From Chryseobacterium balustinum (GTDB taxonomy: Bacteria > Bacteroidota > Bacteroidia > Flavobacteriales > Weeksellaceae), in NCBI RefSeq assembly GCF_900168205.1, contig NZ_FUZE01000017.1, forward strand, positions 1 through 64,000: DNA of 64,000 nt, given 5' to 3'. Under the pieces are notes generated by a model. That model searched no databases, was not told the origin of the DNA, and was given only the letters and a program-made list of their open reading frames with translations. The position numbers and the translations under genes were made by a program. Each line of letters opens with the position of its first letter. The stretch's first letter is position 1. Below, piece after piece: positions 7,988-16,784 of the stretch.

Positions 7988-10249
7988 TTACTTCAAAGTA
8001 AACTTCACCTTAGTTTTAATTGCATCAGAAGAATTTCCGATTTGCGCTTCAAAATCTCCAGGTTCTGCAACCCAGTCGTGCTTTTGAGCATCAAAATAAC
8101 TTAAAGCAGTTTTATCAATCGTGAAAGTTACTTCTTTCTGCTCACCAGGATTTAAAAATACTTTTTCAAAACCTTTCAGCTCTTTTGCAGGGCGCTCAAC
8201 TGATGATTTTACATCAGTAATGTATAATTGAGCTACTTCTGCACCGGCTTTTTTACCTGTATTTTTTACAGTAACTGTAAAGGTGATTTTATCATCCTGA
8301 TTCATGCTTGTTTTGTCGGCTTTAGCTTTCCCAAACTCGAAAGTGGTATAACTTAAACCATGACCAAAGCTGAACAAAGGCTTGATTTTTTTGGTGTCGT
8401 GCCAACGATAACCTACAAATATTCCTTCGTTGTATGTAATGTTGATCGGGTTTTTCTGGTCTTTACCTTTTCCTGCAGCCAATTCTTCTTTATTTCCAGG
8501 ATATTCACCCATTGTGTGAGCTGAATTATCTTCCAGTTTTACAGGGAATGTAAACGGTAATTTTCCTGAAGGATTGGCATCACCTGCCAAAATAGAAGCG
8601 ATAGAATTTCCTGCTTCAGAACCCAAATACCAACCCTGAACTACAGAAGGTACATCTTTGATCCAAGGCATTGCTACTGCATTTCCTGTGATCAAAACAA
8701 CGGTAAAGTTCTTGTTAGCTTTTGCTAAAGCCGAGATCACATTATCTTGGTTGTATGGAAGTCCGTAACTTTTTCTGTCGTTTCCTTCGCTATCTTGGAA
8801 ATCAGCTTTGTTTAATCCGCCTACGAAAATAACATAATCAGATTTTTTTGCCAGCTCAACAGCTTCGTTCAGTAATTCTTCCGGTGAACGTGTGTCTTTC
8901 AAATCCTGACCAGATTTCACGCCGTTGTATTCGCCACCGATATCTCCTACATAGCCTCTTGCATATTGTACATCTGAATTTTTACCGAACTTAGCTTTAA
9001 TACCGTCTAAAGGTAGGGTTTCGTATTTTACTTTTAATGAAGAAGAACCTCCACCAACTGTCATTACTTTGATGGCATTCTCACCAATTACCGCAATTTT
9101 CTTTGCCTTATTGATATCGATTGGAAGTACGTTATTTTGGTTTTTCAACAAAACAATTCCTTCTTCACCGATTTCTTTTGCTACCGCTTTATGTTCTTCA
9201 GAAGCGATGTTTCCAAAAGGTTTTTTGGTGTTCATCGTAGTTTTATAAGCTAAACGTAAAAGTCTCGTCACTTTATCGTCAAGCTCTGCAGTTCCTACTT
9301 TTCCTGATTTAATAAGGTCTAAATAAGGTTTTGCTAAATAATAATTGTCGTATGCATTCCTGGTTCCTGCAGAAAGACCGTTGGTCCAGCTTCCAAATTC
9401 TACATCCAGCCCGTTATGAATGGCTTGTTCGGTATTATTTACTGCACCCCAATCTGAAACAACAACCCCTTTATATTTCCATTCTCCTTTAAGAATATCA
9501 TTTAAAAGATACTGGTTCTGGCTTGCATACTGATTTTTGTACATATCGTAAGCACCCATAATCGTCCAAGAATCTCCTTCAGTTACTGCTGCTTTGAAAG
9601 GTGGGAGGTAAATTTCATATAACGTTCTGTCATCAACAATCACATTGCTTGTATGACGGAACATTTCCTGATTGTTTAATGCAAAGTGTTTTACGGAAGT
9701 TGCTACTCCGTTTGATTGAACTCCCTGAATATAGGGAACGACCATTTTAGAAGTTAAGTATGGGTCTTCACCCATGTATTCGAAGTTTCTTCCGTTTAAA
9801 GGAGTTCTGTAAATGTTTACTCCAGGTCCCAAAAGGATGTCTTTTTTTCTGTATCTTGCTTCTTCACCCAATGCTTTACCATAGTTCCAAGACATTTTCT
9901 TGTTCCATGTTGCTGATAAGGCGGTTAATGCAGGGTAGGCGATGATAGAGTCATTTGTCCAGCCAGCCTGATCCCATTCATCCCACATTACTTCGGGGCG
10001 AACTCCGTGAGGGCCGTCGGTTGTCCAAAATTCAGGAATTCCCAATCTTGGAACACCGGGAGAACTGAATTTTGATTGTGCGTGAAGCATTGCTATTTTT
10101 TCTTCCAGTGTCATTCTGGAAAGTGCGTCCTGAATACGCTGTTCAACAGGTTTAGATTCGTCTAAATAAACAGAAGTCGTATTGGTTTGAGCCATTGCAG
10201 AGGCAGATATTATCGTAAATAAACTTAGAAGTACAGTTTTCTTCAACAT
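7988..10249 (-). CDS. bglX: Secreted glycoside hydrolase family 3, beta-glucosidase
   Basis: 753 residues, the full length of BglX-type enzymes. A Sec signal peptide (MLKKTVLLSLFTIISASAMAQ) directs it to the periplasm. Next come the GH3 N-terminal barrel with KHF at 187-189 and the nucleophile in VVSDWG (Asp 266), the GH3 C-terminal domain, and a fibronectin type III-like domain after about residue 640 (ITFTVTVKNTGKKAGAEVAQLY). It should cleave terminal beta-glucosyl residues from oligosaccharides. It is monocistronic with its own promoter and terminator. The symbol is by family resemblance; the exact substrate is not known. Confidence 0.93.
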   Translation of the reverse strand: MLKKTVLLSLFTIISASAMAQTNTTSVYLDESKPVEQRIQDALSRMTLEEKIAMLHAQSKFSSPGVPRLGIPEFWTTDGPHGVRPEVMWDEWDQAGWTNDSIIAYPALTALSATWNKKMSWNYGKALGEEARYRKKDILLGPGVNIYRTPLNGRNFEYMGEDPYLTSKMVVPYIQGVQSNGVATSVKHFALNNQEMFRHTSNVIVDDRTLYEIYLPPFKAAVTEGDSWTIMGAYDMYKNQYASQNQYLLNDILKGEWKYKGVVVSDWGAVNNTEQAIHNGLDVEFGSWTNGLSAGTRNAYDNYYLAKPYLDLIKSGKVGTAELDDKVTRLLRLAYKTTMNTKKPFGNIASEEHKAVAKEIGEEGIVLLKNQNNVLPIDINKAKKIAVIGENAIKVMTVGGGSSSLKVKYETLPLDGIKAKFGKNSDVQYARGYVGDIGGEYNGVKSGQDLKDTRSPEELLNEAVELAKKSDYVIFVGGLNKADFQDSEGNDRKSYGLPYNQDNVISALAKANKNFTVVLITGNAVAMPWIKDVPSVVQGWYLGSEAGNSIASILAGDANPSGKLPFTFPVKLEDNSAHTMGEYPGNKEELAAGKGKDQKNPINITYNEGIFVGYRWHDTKKIKPLFSFGHGLSYTTFEFGKAKADKTSMNQDDKITFTVTVKNTGKKAGAEVAQLYITDVKSSVERPAKELKGFEKVFLNPGEQKEVTFTIDKTALSYFDAQKHDWVAEPGDFEAQIGNSSDAIKTKVKFTLK

Positions 10250-10273
10250 AAAAAACTTTTTATTGATTGTTCA

Positions 10274-10281
10274 CAAAAATA
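10274..10281 (-). promoter_or_regulatory. Bacteroidota -7 box for the GH3 gene
   Basis: Minus-strand TATTTTTG fits TAnnTTTG exactly, 25 bp upstream of the bglX start codon. Confidence 0.5.
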
Positions 10282-10489
10282 GGAAAAATATTTATTATCT
10301 CAAATTGAGAAAATGTGTTTTTTGAGAAATGGTTATTTTTAACTATACTATATAAAATCGGTAGAATAATTTGAGTAATCAAAAGATTTTGAATTTGTTT
10401 TTAAATTTGAACCATTAGAATATTTAATTCATTCTATGATTTATACAGTTAATTTCATTTAAATTTCAGGATTCTTCAAAATAAAAATA

Positions 10490-10519
10490 CCGCTCCGGAG
10501 GCAAAGATTTCCGAAGCGG
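10490..10519 (-). terminator. Terminator after metQ
   Basis: Stem CCGCTCCGGA / TCCGAAGCGG with one mismatch, followed on the minus strand by TATTTTTATTTT. It lies beyond the tandem repeat downstream of metQ. Confidence 0.7.
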
Positions 10520-10573
10520 CATCGCATATAATAATAGAATTTTTCTTTATGATTAGAGGATTTTTTAATTTTG

Positions 10574-10636
10574 CTATCAACTATCAACTATCAACTATCA
10601 ACTATCAACTATCAACTATCAACTATCAACTATCAA
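10574..10636. repeat. Tandem array (CTATCAA) x 9
   Basis: Nine perfect head-to-tail copies of a 7-bp unit, ending 11 bp from the metQ stop codon. The same unit occurs in ten copies at 28766-28835. Read on the minus strand the unit is TTGATAG, which supplies stop codons in every frame because 7 is not a multiple of 3. Confidence 0.95.
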
Positions 10637-10647
10637 CAAATTGTTTA

Positions 10648-11457
10648 TCATTCCCAACCTTTCACGGCACCGCCTTTGAAGATTTCTTTGGCTTTATCTT
10701 CTACTTCTTTAGATTGATAAGCTTTGAGGAAATTTTTTACTTTATCTGTATTTTTATTGTCTTCTCTTGAAACCACAACATTCATGTAAGGAGAATCTTT
10801 ATCTTCTTTGAAAATACCGTTTTTATCGGCATCCAATCCGGCTTGAGCTGCAAAATTATTGTTGATAATGGCAATGATGACTTCTTTATCATCCAAGACT
10901 CTTGGCAATTGCGGAGCTTCTATTTCAAGAATTTTCAACTGTTTCGGATTTTCAGCAATGTCGGTTACTTTCGGTAATAGTCCAATACCGTCTTTTAATT
11001 TTAATAAACCGTTTTTTTGTAAAAGTAGGAGAGAACGGCCGCCGTTGGTTGGATCATTTGGAATAACAATCGTACTTCCATTTTGAAGTTCGTTAATATT
11101 TTTTATTTTTTTTGAATAGGCTACAATCGGATAAACAAAAGTCTTTCCAATCACTGCTAATTTATAACCACGCTGTTTCGACTGTTCGTTCAGATAAGGA
11201 ACATGCTGAAAGGCATTCGCATCAATGTCGCCATTATTCAAAGCTTCATTAGGAACCACATAATCGTTGAAAGAAACAAGCTCTACTTCCAGATTATATT
11301 TTTCTTTAGCAACTTTCTTAGCTGTTTCTGCAATCTGCTGTTCCGGTCCGGAAGTAATTCCTACTTTGATGAAGTTTGGATCATCTTTTTTTGGAGTGTT
11401 ACACGCTCCGAATAACAACAAACCTGCTGCTAATCCTAAAATTTTTATTTTTTTCAT
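10648..11457 (-). CDS. metQ: Methionine ABC transporter substrate-binding lipoprotein
   Basis: 269 residues with a lipoprotein signal (LLLFGAC, Cys 19) and the NLPA/MetQ fold: KVGITSGPEQQIAE, ANAFQHVPYL, IVIPNDPTNGGRSL, and a KGWE end. It binds D- or L-methionine in the envelope and passes it to MetI. It is the last gene of metN-metI-metQ on the minus strand, about 170 bp after metI, so the three are probably co-transcribed from the leader at 13.5 kb. Confidence 0.95.
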   Translation of the reverse strand: MKKIKILGLAAGLLLFGACNTPKKDDPNFIKVGITSGPEQQIAETAKKVAKEKYNLEVELVSFNDYVVPNEALNNGDIDANAFQHVPYLNEQSKQRGYKLAVIGKTFVYPIVAYSKKIKNINELQNGSTIVIPNDPTNGGRSLLLLQKNGLLKLKDGIGLLPKVTDIAENPKQLKILEIEAPQLPRVLDDKEVIIAIINNNFAAQAGLDADKNGIFKEDKDSPYMNVVVSREDNKNTDKVKNFLKAYQSKEVEDKAKEIFKGGAVKGWE

Positions 11458-11624
11458 TGTAAATTATTTTTATTTTTTAAGTTGGGTGTTAGATATTTTT
11501 TAATCTTATAGACAGATGATTAAATGTTTTAAGATTCTTCATTACGCTTTGCTTCATTCAGAATAACAGATTCGAAAAATATTTATATTTTCAACTCTAA
11601 AACTCTAAAAACATTCCCACTCAA

Positions 11625-12281
11625 CTAGCGATGATCAAATCTCTTCGCCAATCTGTCACCTGAAAACTGGATGATAAAGACCAAAGTGACCAACAAGCCA
11701 AGAACAAGATTCATAATCAGTGCGTCATAACCGATATATCCGTATTGATAACCGATCTGTCCTAATCCACCAGCTCCGACAGCTCCACCCATTGCAGAAT
11801 ATCCCACAAGAGTTATTAAAGTAATCGTTGCATTATTGATCAATGATGGCAAAGCTTCGGGCAACAAAACTTTTTTAATGATTTGAAACGGAGTTGCTCC
11901 TAACGCTCTTGCGGTTTCAATCAATCCATTCGGAATTTCTAATAGACTGTTTTCAACCAATCTTGCAATAAATGGTGCTGCTCCAATGCTTAAAGGAACT
12001 AATGCAGCATTCATTCCGATAGAAGTTCCTACCAAAGATCTCGTGAAAGGAATCATCCAGACAATCAAAATAATGAAAGGAATCGATCTGAAAATATTTA
12101 CTAAAATTGACAGGATTCTATTGTAGATTGAGTTTTCTAACAATTGTCCTTTTCGGGTTACAAAAAGCAGAATTCCAACAGGAAGACCCAAAACAAAACC
12201 AAAAAATCCTGAAACAAACGTCATGTAAACTGTCTCCCAAATTCCTTTTCCCAGAAGCGAAATTACCGTATCACTAAGCAT
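11625..12281 (-). CDS. metI: Methionine ABC transporter permease
   Basis: 218 residues, five to six membrane helices. The EAA loop that contacts the ATPase is present (ETARALGATPFQIIKKVLLP), and the conserved VGAGGLGQIGYQYGY lies near the end. ATG 12281 overlaps the metN stop by 8 bp, indicating translational coupling. Inner-membrane channel of the MetNIQ importer. Confidence 0.95.
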   Translation of the reverse strand: MLSDTVISLLGKGIWETVYMTFVSGFFGFVLGLPVGILLFVTRKGQLLENSIYNRILSILVNIFRSIPFIILIVWMIPFTRSLVGTSIGMNAALVPLSIGAAPFIARLVENSLLEIPNGLIETARALGATPFQIIKKVLLPEALPSLINNATITLITLVGYSAMGGAVGAGGLGQIGYQYGYIGYDALIMNLVLGLLVTLVFIIQFSGDRLAKRFDHR

Positions 12282-13302
12282 ATCCTTTTACTGTATTTTG
12301 AATGTTATTCTGATTAAAATAATAGATTGCTTTCTGGTTTTCATCAGCTTCTCCCTGTAATTGCAACAGCAGTTTTCCGAAATTGGAATCTCCCAAATAT
12401 TCTACATCAGCTTTCAGAAGTTTATATGGAATTTTATATTGATCGTAGATGACAGAAAGTAATTTTTCTACGCTGATACTTTCGTTCAGTTCGATTTCAA
12501 CTAACGGGAACAAACCGTCTTGTGGTTCTTTCTGTAGTTTTTTATTGAGTTCTTGCGGTATAGTCATAACACCTGAATTTAAAAATTGTTTGATGATAGG
12601 ATTTTCTTTGTTGGAAATAATTTCACTCAAAGTTCCTTTTGATACTAATTGTCCTTTATCGATGACGGCAACGTGGTTGCAGATTGCTTTAATGACTTCC
12701 ATTTCGTGGGTGATCAATAAAATTGTTATTCCCAGACGATGGTTGATGTCTCTAAGCAACTGTAAAATAGATTGGGTCGTTGCAGGATCCAGTGCGCTTG
12801 TCGCTTCATCACAAAGTAGGAGATAGGGATCATTCGCTAAGGCTCTTGCAATGGCAACCCTTTGTTTTTGACCACCCGAAAGACTTTTAGGATAATCATG
12901 AGCTTTATCTTCAAGCCCTACGATTTGTAAAAGCTCATTCACTTTTTCTCTGATTTTATTTTTACTTAAATTGTCCAATTCAAGTGGAAGTGCGATGTTT
13001 TCAAAAACTGTTCGTGATGAAAGAAGATTAAAGTGCTGAAAAATCATTCCTATTTTTTTTCTTTCATGGGCTAATTGTTTGGAATTTAATTTTGTAAAAT
13101 CTTTCCCGTTAATAATAATTTGTCCTTCATCCGGTCTTTCCAACAAATTAACGGTTCGGATCAAAGTGCTTTTTCCGGCTCCCGAAAAGCCGATAATTCC
13201 GACAATATCACCTTTTTCAATAGTTAAATTGATATTATGTAAAGCTTTAAAAGCTTGTTTTTTCTGATGAAATGTTTTTGAAATATTATTTATTTCTATC
13301 AT
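12274..13302 (-). CDS. metN: Methionine ABC transporter ATP-binding protein
   Basis: 342 residues. Walker A GFSGAGKST at 38-46, signature LSGGQKQR, Walker B LLLCDEATSALD and the switch histidine in ITHEM are all intact. The last 75 residues form the NIL regulatory domain, which in Escherichia coli MetN binds methionine and gives trans-inhibition. It is the first gene of the operon. The untranslated leader carries a methionine-rich short ORF and a terminator (see separate entries), so transcription is likely set by methionine supply and the protein by methionine binding. Confidence 0.96.
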   Translation of the reverse strand: MIEINNISKTFHQKKQAFKALHNINLTIEKGDIVGIIGFSGAGKSTLIRTVNLLERPDEGQIIINGKDFTKLNSKQLAHERKKIGMIFQHFNLLSSRTVFENIALPLELDNLSKNKIREKVNELLQIVGLEDKAHDYPKSLSGGQKQRVAIARALANDPYLLLCDEATSALDPATTQSILQLLRDINHRLGITILLITHEMEVIKAICNHVAVIDKGQLVSKGTLSEIISNKENPIIKQFLNSGVMTIPQELNKKLQKEPQDGLFPLVEIELNESISVEKLLSVIYDQYKIPYKLLKADVEYLGDSNFGKLLLQLQGEADENQKAIYYFNQNNIQNTVKGYA

Positions 13303-13328
13303 TTTTTTCTCTGTAATTTTTAATAAAA

Positions 13329-13356
13329 AAAGGCTCTACAACGTGGTAAAGCCTTT
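13329..13356 (-). terminator. Attenuator terminator upstream of metN
   Basis: On the minus strand AAAGGCTTTAC / GTAGAGCCTTT forms 11 pairs (one G-U) with a 6-nt loop and is followed by seven T. It lies between the leader ORF and metN, 27 bp before the metN ATG, so it would stop transcription before the operon unless it is prevented from folding. Confidence 0.85.
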
Positions 13357-13382
13357 AAAAATATGTTATAATAAAAGTAAGG

Positions 13383-13487
13383 TCAGCCACTAAAATTCCC
13401 ACAAAAAGGCATACAGCAATACATCATCACGTGATTGATGCTCATCTTCGACATAAAATTGTAGGTGAATTTTGATTTCATTTCCAT
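13383..13487 (-). CDS. Methionine-rich leader peptide of metNIQ (candidate attenuator)
   Basis: A 34-codon ORF from ATG 13487 to TGA 13383, with AGGAA directly before the start. Seven of 34 residues are methionine, including the first and third, and the second half reads HVMMYCCMPFC, so methionine and cysteine codons are concentrated. It follows a good promoter box (TATATTTG at 13509-13516, minus) and is followed by an intrinsic terminator before metN. This is the classical layout of ribosome-mediated attenuation: stalling at Met codons when methionine is scarce would block the terminator. Only a weak six-base competing pairing is visible (GCCTTT in the leader, minus 13410-13405, with AAAGGC of the terminator). 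Expression is not proven. Confidence 0.7.
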   Translation of the reverse strand: MEMKSKFTYNFMSKMSINHVMMYCCMPFCGNFSG

Positions 13488-13508
13488 TTCCTAACTTGAA
13501 TACGGATG

Positions 13509-13516
13509 CAAATATA
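13509..13516 (-). promoter_or_regulatory. Bacteroidota -7 box for the metNIQ leader
   Basis: Minus-strand TATATTTG fits TAnnTTTG. It lies 21 bp upstream of the leader ORF start, giving a 5' leader of about 15 nt before that ORF and about 200 nt before metN. Confidence 0.6.
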
Positions 13517-13640
13517 AAACATATATTTTTATTAGTCCACTAAAACAATAGACTTTTTGAATATTAATTTTAAATATGTGTTTAATTAATTGTAAATCAG
13601 TGTTTTATTTTTGTTTATTAATTTGATTAAATTGAAAAAA

Positions 13641-13648
13641 TATTTTTG
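13641..13648 (+). promoter_or_regulatory. Bacteroidota -7 box for the metallophosphoesterase gene
   Basis: TATTTTTG fits TAnnTTTG, 27 bp upstream of the start codon at 13676. Confidence 0.45.
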
Positions 13649-13675
13649 TTCTCAGAATAATCTTATTTTAGACCC

Positions 13676-14422
13676 ATGAAAATTCAAATCATCAGCGATT
13701 TGCATCAGGAATTCGGATTGTCTGATTTATCTTTTGATAATGCAGATGTTGTGGTATTGGCAGGAGATATTAATTTAGGCACAAAAGGAATTGAGTGGAT
13801 TAAAACTAAAATTTCTGATAAACCCGTGATTTACGTTTTAGGAAATCATGAATACTACAAAGGTTCTTACCCGAAAACTTTAAATAAAATAAAAGAAGCC
13901 TCAAAAAACTCCAATGTGAATGTATTGGAAGATTCTTTTGTGGATATTGAAAATATAAGATTTCACGGTGCCACTTTGTGGACAGATTTTTCGTTATTCG
14001 GAAGTCCCATGGCTTATGGAAGTCTGTGTCAGACTCAGATGAATGATTATAAACAGATCAGAAGAGATCCTTCCTACTCAAAAATGCGAAGTATTGATAC
14101 TTTTAAGATTCATCAGTTTTCAAGACAATGGCTCAAAGAAAGTCTGGAAAATTCACAAGGATTAAAAAACATTGTGGTTACGCATCACGCTCCAAGTTTA
14201 CAATCGGTTCCTGAGCATTTTAAGAAAGATCCGGTGACTTCGGCTTATGCTTCGAATCTTGAAGATTTTATTTCAGAATATCAACCTCTTTACTGGGTTC
14301 ACGGTCATATTCATACTCCTTCGAGATATAAAATAGGAGAAACAGAAATTATCTGCAATCCGCACGGTTATATTACTGAAAAATATAATGGCTATGATAA
14401 AGAATTAATTATCGAAGTTTAA
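13676..14422 (+). CDS. Metallophosphoesterase
   Basis: 248 residues with the calcineurin-like metal ligands in order: ISDLHQEF (Asp 8, His 10), AGDINLG, LGNHEYY, VVTHHAPS and VHGHIHTPS. A di-metal phosphoesterase, cytoplasmic, substrate unknown. Starts the plus-strand set that diverges from metNIQ and precedes a saccharopine dehydrogenase-like gene by about 90 bp. Confidence 0.9.
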   Translation: MKIQIISDLHQEFGLSDLSFDNADVVVLAGDINLGTKGIEWIKTKISDKPVIYVLGNHEYYKGSYPKTLNKIKEASKNSNVNVLEDSFVDIENIRFHGATLWTDFSLFGSPMAYGSLCQTQMNDYKQIRRDPSYSKMRSIDTFKIHQFSRQWLKESLENSQGLKNIVVTHHAPSLQSVPEHFKKDPVTSAYASNLEDFISEYQPLYWVHGHIHTPSRYKIGETEIICNPHGYITEKYNGYDKELIIEV

Positions 14423-14513
14423 TTTAAACTTTCCTTAATTCCACAACATCCATCCTTAATTCTGTAACAGCATTTTTCATTAATCCAGGAAATTTGTAAA
14501 AATATTCAGGGTT

Positions 14514-15569
14514 ATGAAAAGGAAAATATTAATTGTCGGTGGTTACGGTGCAGTGGGAAGTTCTATTGCAGAACGTTTAATGAAAGTGTATCCGCATCAG
14601 ATCATTATTGCAGGGCGAAGTTTTTCGAAAGCCCAGGCAAAAGCTGAGGAGTTTCAAAATAAAGTTATTCCACAGCAATTGGATGTCAATAATTTGAAAG
14701 ATTTTTCAGTTTTAAATGAAGTAGAGTTGGTCATTATGTGTCTAGATCAACAGAATACTGATTTTGTTGAGTATTGTATTTCAAAAGGAATTTCGTATAT
14801 CGATATTTCGGCTGATTACCAGAATTTACAGGAAATTGAAAAGCTGCATTGTTTAGCAGAGCAAAATAATTCAACGGTAGTTTTAAGTGTAGGCTTAGCT
14901 CCCGGAATTACCAATCTTTTAGCACAATATGTCGTTTCCCAAATGCAAAATGTAGAATCAATTGATATATTTGTTCTTTTAGGTTTAGGTGAAAAACATG
15001 GTGATCATGCCTATCGATGGACATTTGATAATGTAGATTCCAATTATACACTGAAAATACATGATGAGGAGAAAACCCTAAAGAGTTTTACCCAGCCTCT
15101 GAAAACCAATCTTTCAGGAAACAGAAACTTTTATCTTTTTAATTTTTCAGATCAACATGTTTTGCTCAATACTTTGGATGTTACGAAAGTGCAGACCAGA
15201 ATGGCTTTTGATGTAGAATGGTTTACAGAGCTTACAGCATTTCTCAGAAAATTAAGGATTACCAGACTTTTCAGAAATAAAAAAGTTCAGGATTTTGCCA
15301 TTCAAAGTTTTAAAAATTTCCCGATGGGAACAGATGTTTTCGGAGTAAAAGTAATTGCCAAAGACCAAAACGGAAATTCAAAAAGTGTAATTGTTAAAGG
15401 TAATAACGAAGGTAGAATTACCGCATCCGTCGCTGCAGAAATTGCAGTTCTAGTTCTTGATGAAAATCTTCCAAAAGGTGTTTTTCACAGTCATCAATTG
15501 GTGAAAGATATTCCTGTGTTTTTAAATAAGCTTAAAAACTATGATTCAGGATTTCAATTAAACTTATGA
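14514..15569 (+). CDS. Saccharopine dehydrogenase-like NAD(P)-binding protein
   Basis: 351 residues. An N-terminal Rossmann fold is shown by ILIVGGYGAVGSSIAERL, followed by VIMCLDQQNTDFVEYC and VLSVGLAPGITNLLA, typical of the saccharopine dehydrogenase NAD-binding family. The substrate is not clear; such stand-alone proteins are often misnamed, and no lysine pathway gene is close. It is followed 45 bp later by an AraC-type regulator on the same strand. Confidence 0.85.
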   Translation: MKRKILIVGGYGAVGSSIAERLMKVYPHQIIIAGRSFSKAQAKAEEFQNKVIPQQLDVNNLKDFSVLNEVELVIMCLDQQNTDFVEYCISKGISYIDISADYQNLQEIEKLHCLAEQNNSTVVLSVGLAPGITNLLAQYVVSQMQNVESIDIFVLLGLGEKHGDHAYRWTFDNVDSNYTLKIHDEEKTLKSFTQPLKTNLSGNRNFYLFNFSDQHVLLNTLDVTKVQTRMAFDVEWFTELTAFLRKLRITRLFRNKKVQDFAIQSFKNFPMGTDVFGVKVIAKDQNGNSKSVIVKGNNEGRITASVAAEIAVLVLDENLPKGVFHSHQLVKDIPVFLNKLKNYDSGFQLNL

Positions 15570-15614
15570 AAAATAGAAAATTTTAATCGTTAATTTTGCT
15601 GAAATTTCTTCTAC

Positions 15615-16532
15615 ATGCAACGAAAATCAAATTCTGGATCAAAAGATTTTATCTCGCTTTTCACGTTTGAGGAGCTTCTTCAGGAGGTAGAATTCGATTT
15701 ACGAATAAAAGAATTTGTGGTCATGGAAATCGAGACTGTAAATCATGAAGTAGAACTTAATAAGCCTTTCCGCTCAGATTATTTTGCTATTTTTTTGATT
15801 CAAAAGGGAAATATTGGGTTTAGATTAGAAAATACCAGTTACGAAGCGGAAAAAGGAGATATTATCTTTTCTCCCATTTCAGAAACTGTTTGTATTGAGA
15901 AAGTTTCTGATGATTATAAGGCAAAATATATTTTCTTTTCCCACAATTTTATTTCAGAAGCCGGGTTTAATTATAAATCAAACGATGTTCTGAAAAGTCT
16001 TTCTTCAGATCCTATCCACGTTATTCGAAACGAACAGGATGTATACCGAAGATTAAACTTTCATCTGGATGAATTAAAGGTTTTAAACGACACAGAAAAA
16101 GAGAATTATTATTTCAATGAAATGATTTGGCATCACTTTTCTCTGGTCATTTACGAGATCGATAATTATTTTAAAAAGATCGATAGGCCAAAACCCGTTA
16201 CTTATCGCGAAGATGATATTACGACGAGTTTTTTCATTCTTGTCCGCGAACATTTCAAAGAACAGCATAATGTGCAATTTTATGCCGATCAGCTTTTTAT
16301 CAGCCGAAAATATTTAACAAAAGTCATCAATAAAACGATGTGTAGATCTCCTAGAGATATTATTCATCAGGTTTTAGCTGTCGAGGCGAGAATGTTGCTT
16401 CGAAATTCTAATTCCAATGTCAATGAAGTTGCTTCACAATTGAAATTTTCTGACCAGGCTTCTTTCAGTAAATTTTTTAAAAAACACGTTGGAAAATCTC
16501 CGTTAGAATATAAAGGAAGTGATTTATATTAA
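15615..16532 (+). CDS. AraC family transcriptional regulator
   Basis: 305 residues: an N-terminal cupin-like sensor (YFAIFLIQKGNIGF, YEAEKGDIIFSP) and a C-terminal pair of helix-turn-helix motifs from about residue 205 (QFYADQLFISRKYLTKVI, NEVASQLKFSDQASFSKFFKKHVGKSPLEY). It lies 240 bp upstream of the RND efflux operon in the same direction, so it may regulate that operon; this is inferred from position only. Confidence 0.9.
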   Translation: MQRKSNSGSKDFISLFTFEELLQEVEFDLRIKEFVVMEIETVNHEVELNKPFRSDYFAIFLIQKGNIGFRLENTSYEAEKGDIIFSPISETVCIEKVSDDYKAKYIFFSHNFISEAGFNYKSNDVLKSLSSDPIHVIRNEQDVYRRLNFHLDELKVLNDTEKENYYFNEMIWHHFSLVIYEIDNYFKKIDRPKPVTYREDDITTSFFILVREHFKEQHNVQFYADQLFISRKYLTKVINKTMCRSPRDIIHQVLAVEARMLLRNSNSNVNEVASQLKFSDQASFSKFFKKHVGKSPLEYKGSDLY

Positions 16533-16784
16533 GGTTTAATTTTTAAGATGTCTTTTCGGAAAATTAATAACATTTCTTTCATTAACTTAGTGTCTGATTA
16601 TGAGTGCTCTGTTTTATCTATTACTCATATTAAAGATAACTATTACTAAAATTTTATTCTTAAAAATTTTGTTTTAAGAAAATAAATTGTAGATGTCTTT
16701 TTGACAAATTAAGTCGTTTTTTGAATATCTCCCTTCGCTTTTTTTTGGACGAATTTTGCACCGAAAATTTAATTGAAAATTGTT

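Noticed and set aside
10574..10636. CRISPR array
   Set aside because: The 7-bp units are contiguous with no spacers and no cas genes; the same holds for 28766-28839 and 35867-35946.
10549..10770. 73-codon frame running through the CTATCAA array
   Set aside because: It is mostly a translation of the repeat (NYQLSTI units) and overlaps metQ on the other strand.
13303..13520. SAM riboswitch upstream of metN
   Set aside because: I could not find the conserved cores or multi-helix junction of the known SAM riboswitches, whereas a Met-rich ORF and terminator explain the leader. A covariance-model scan would settle it.
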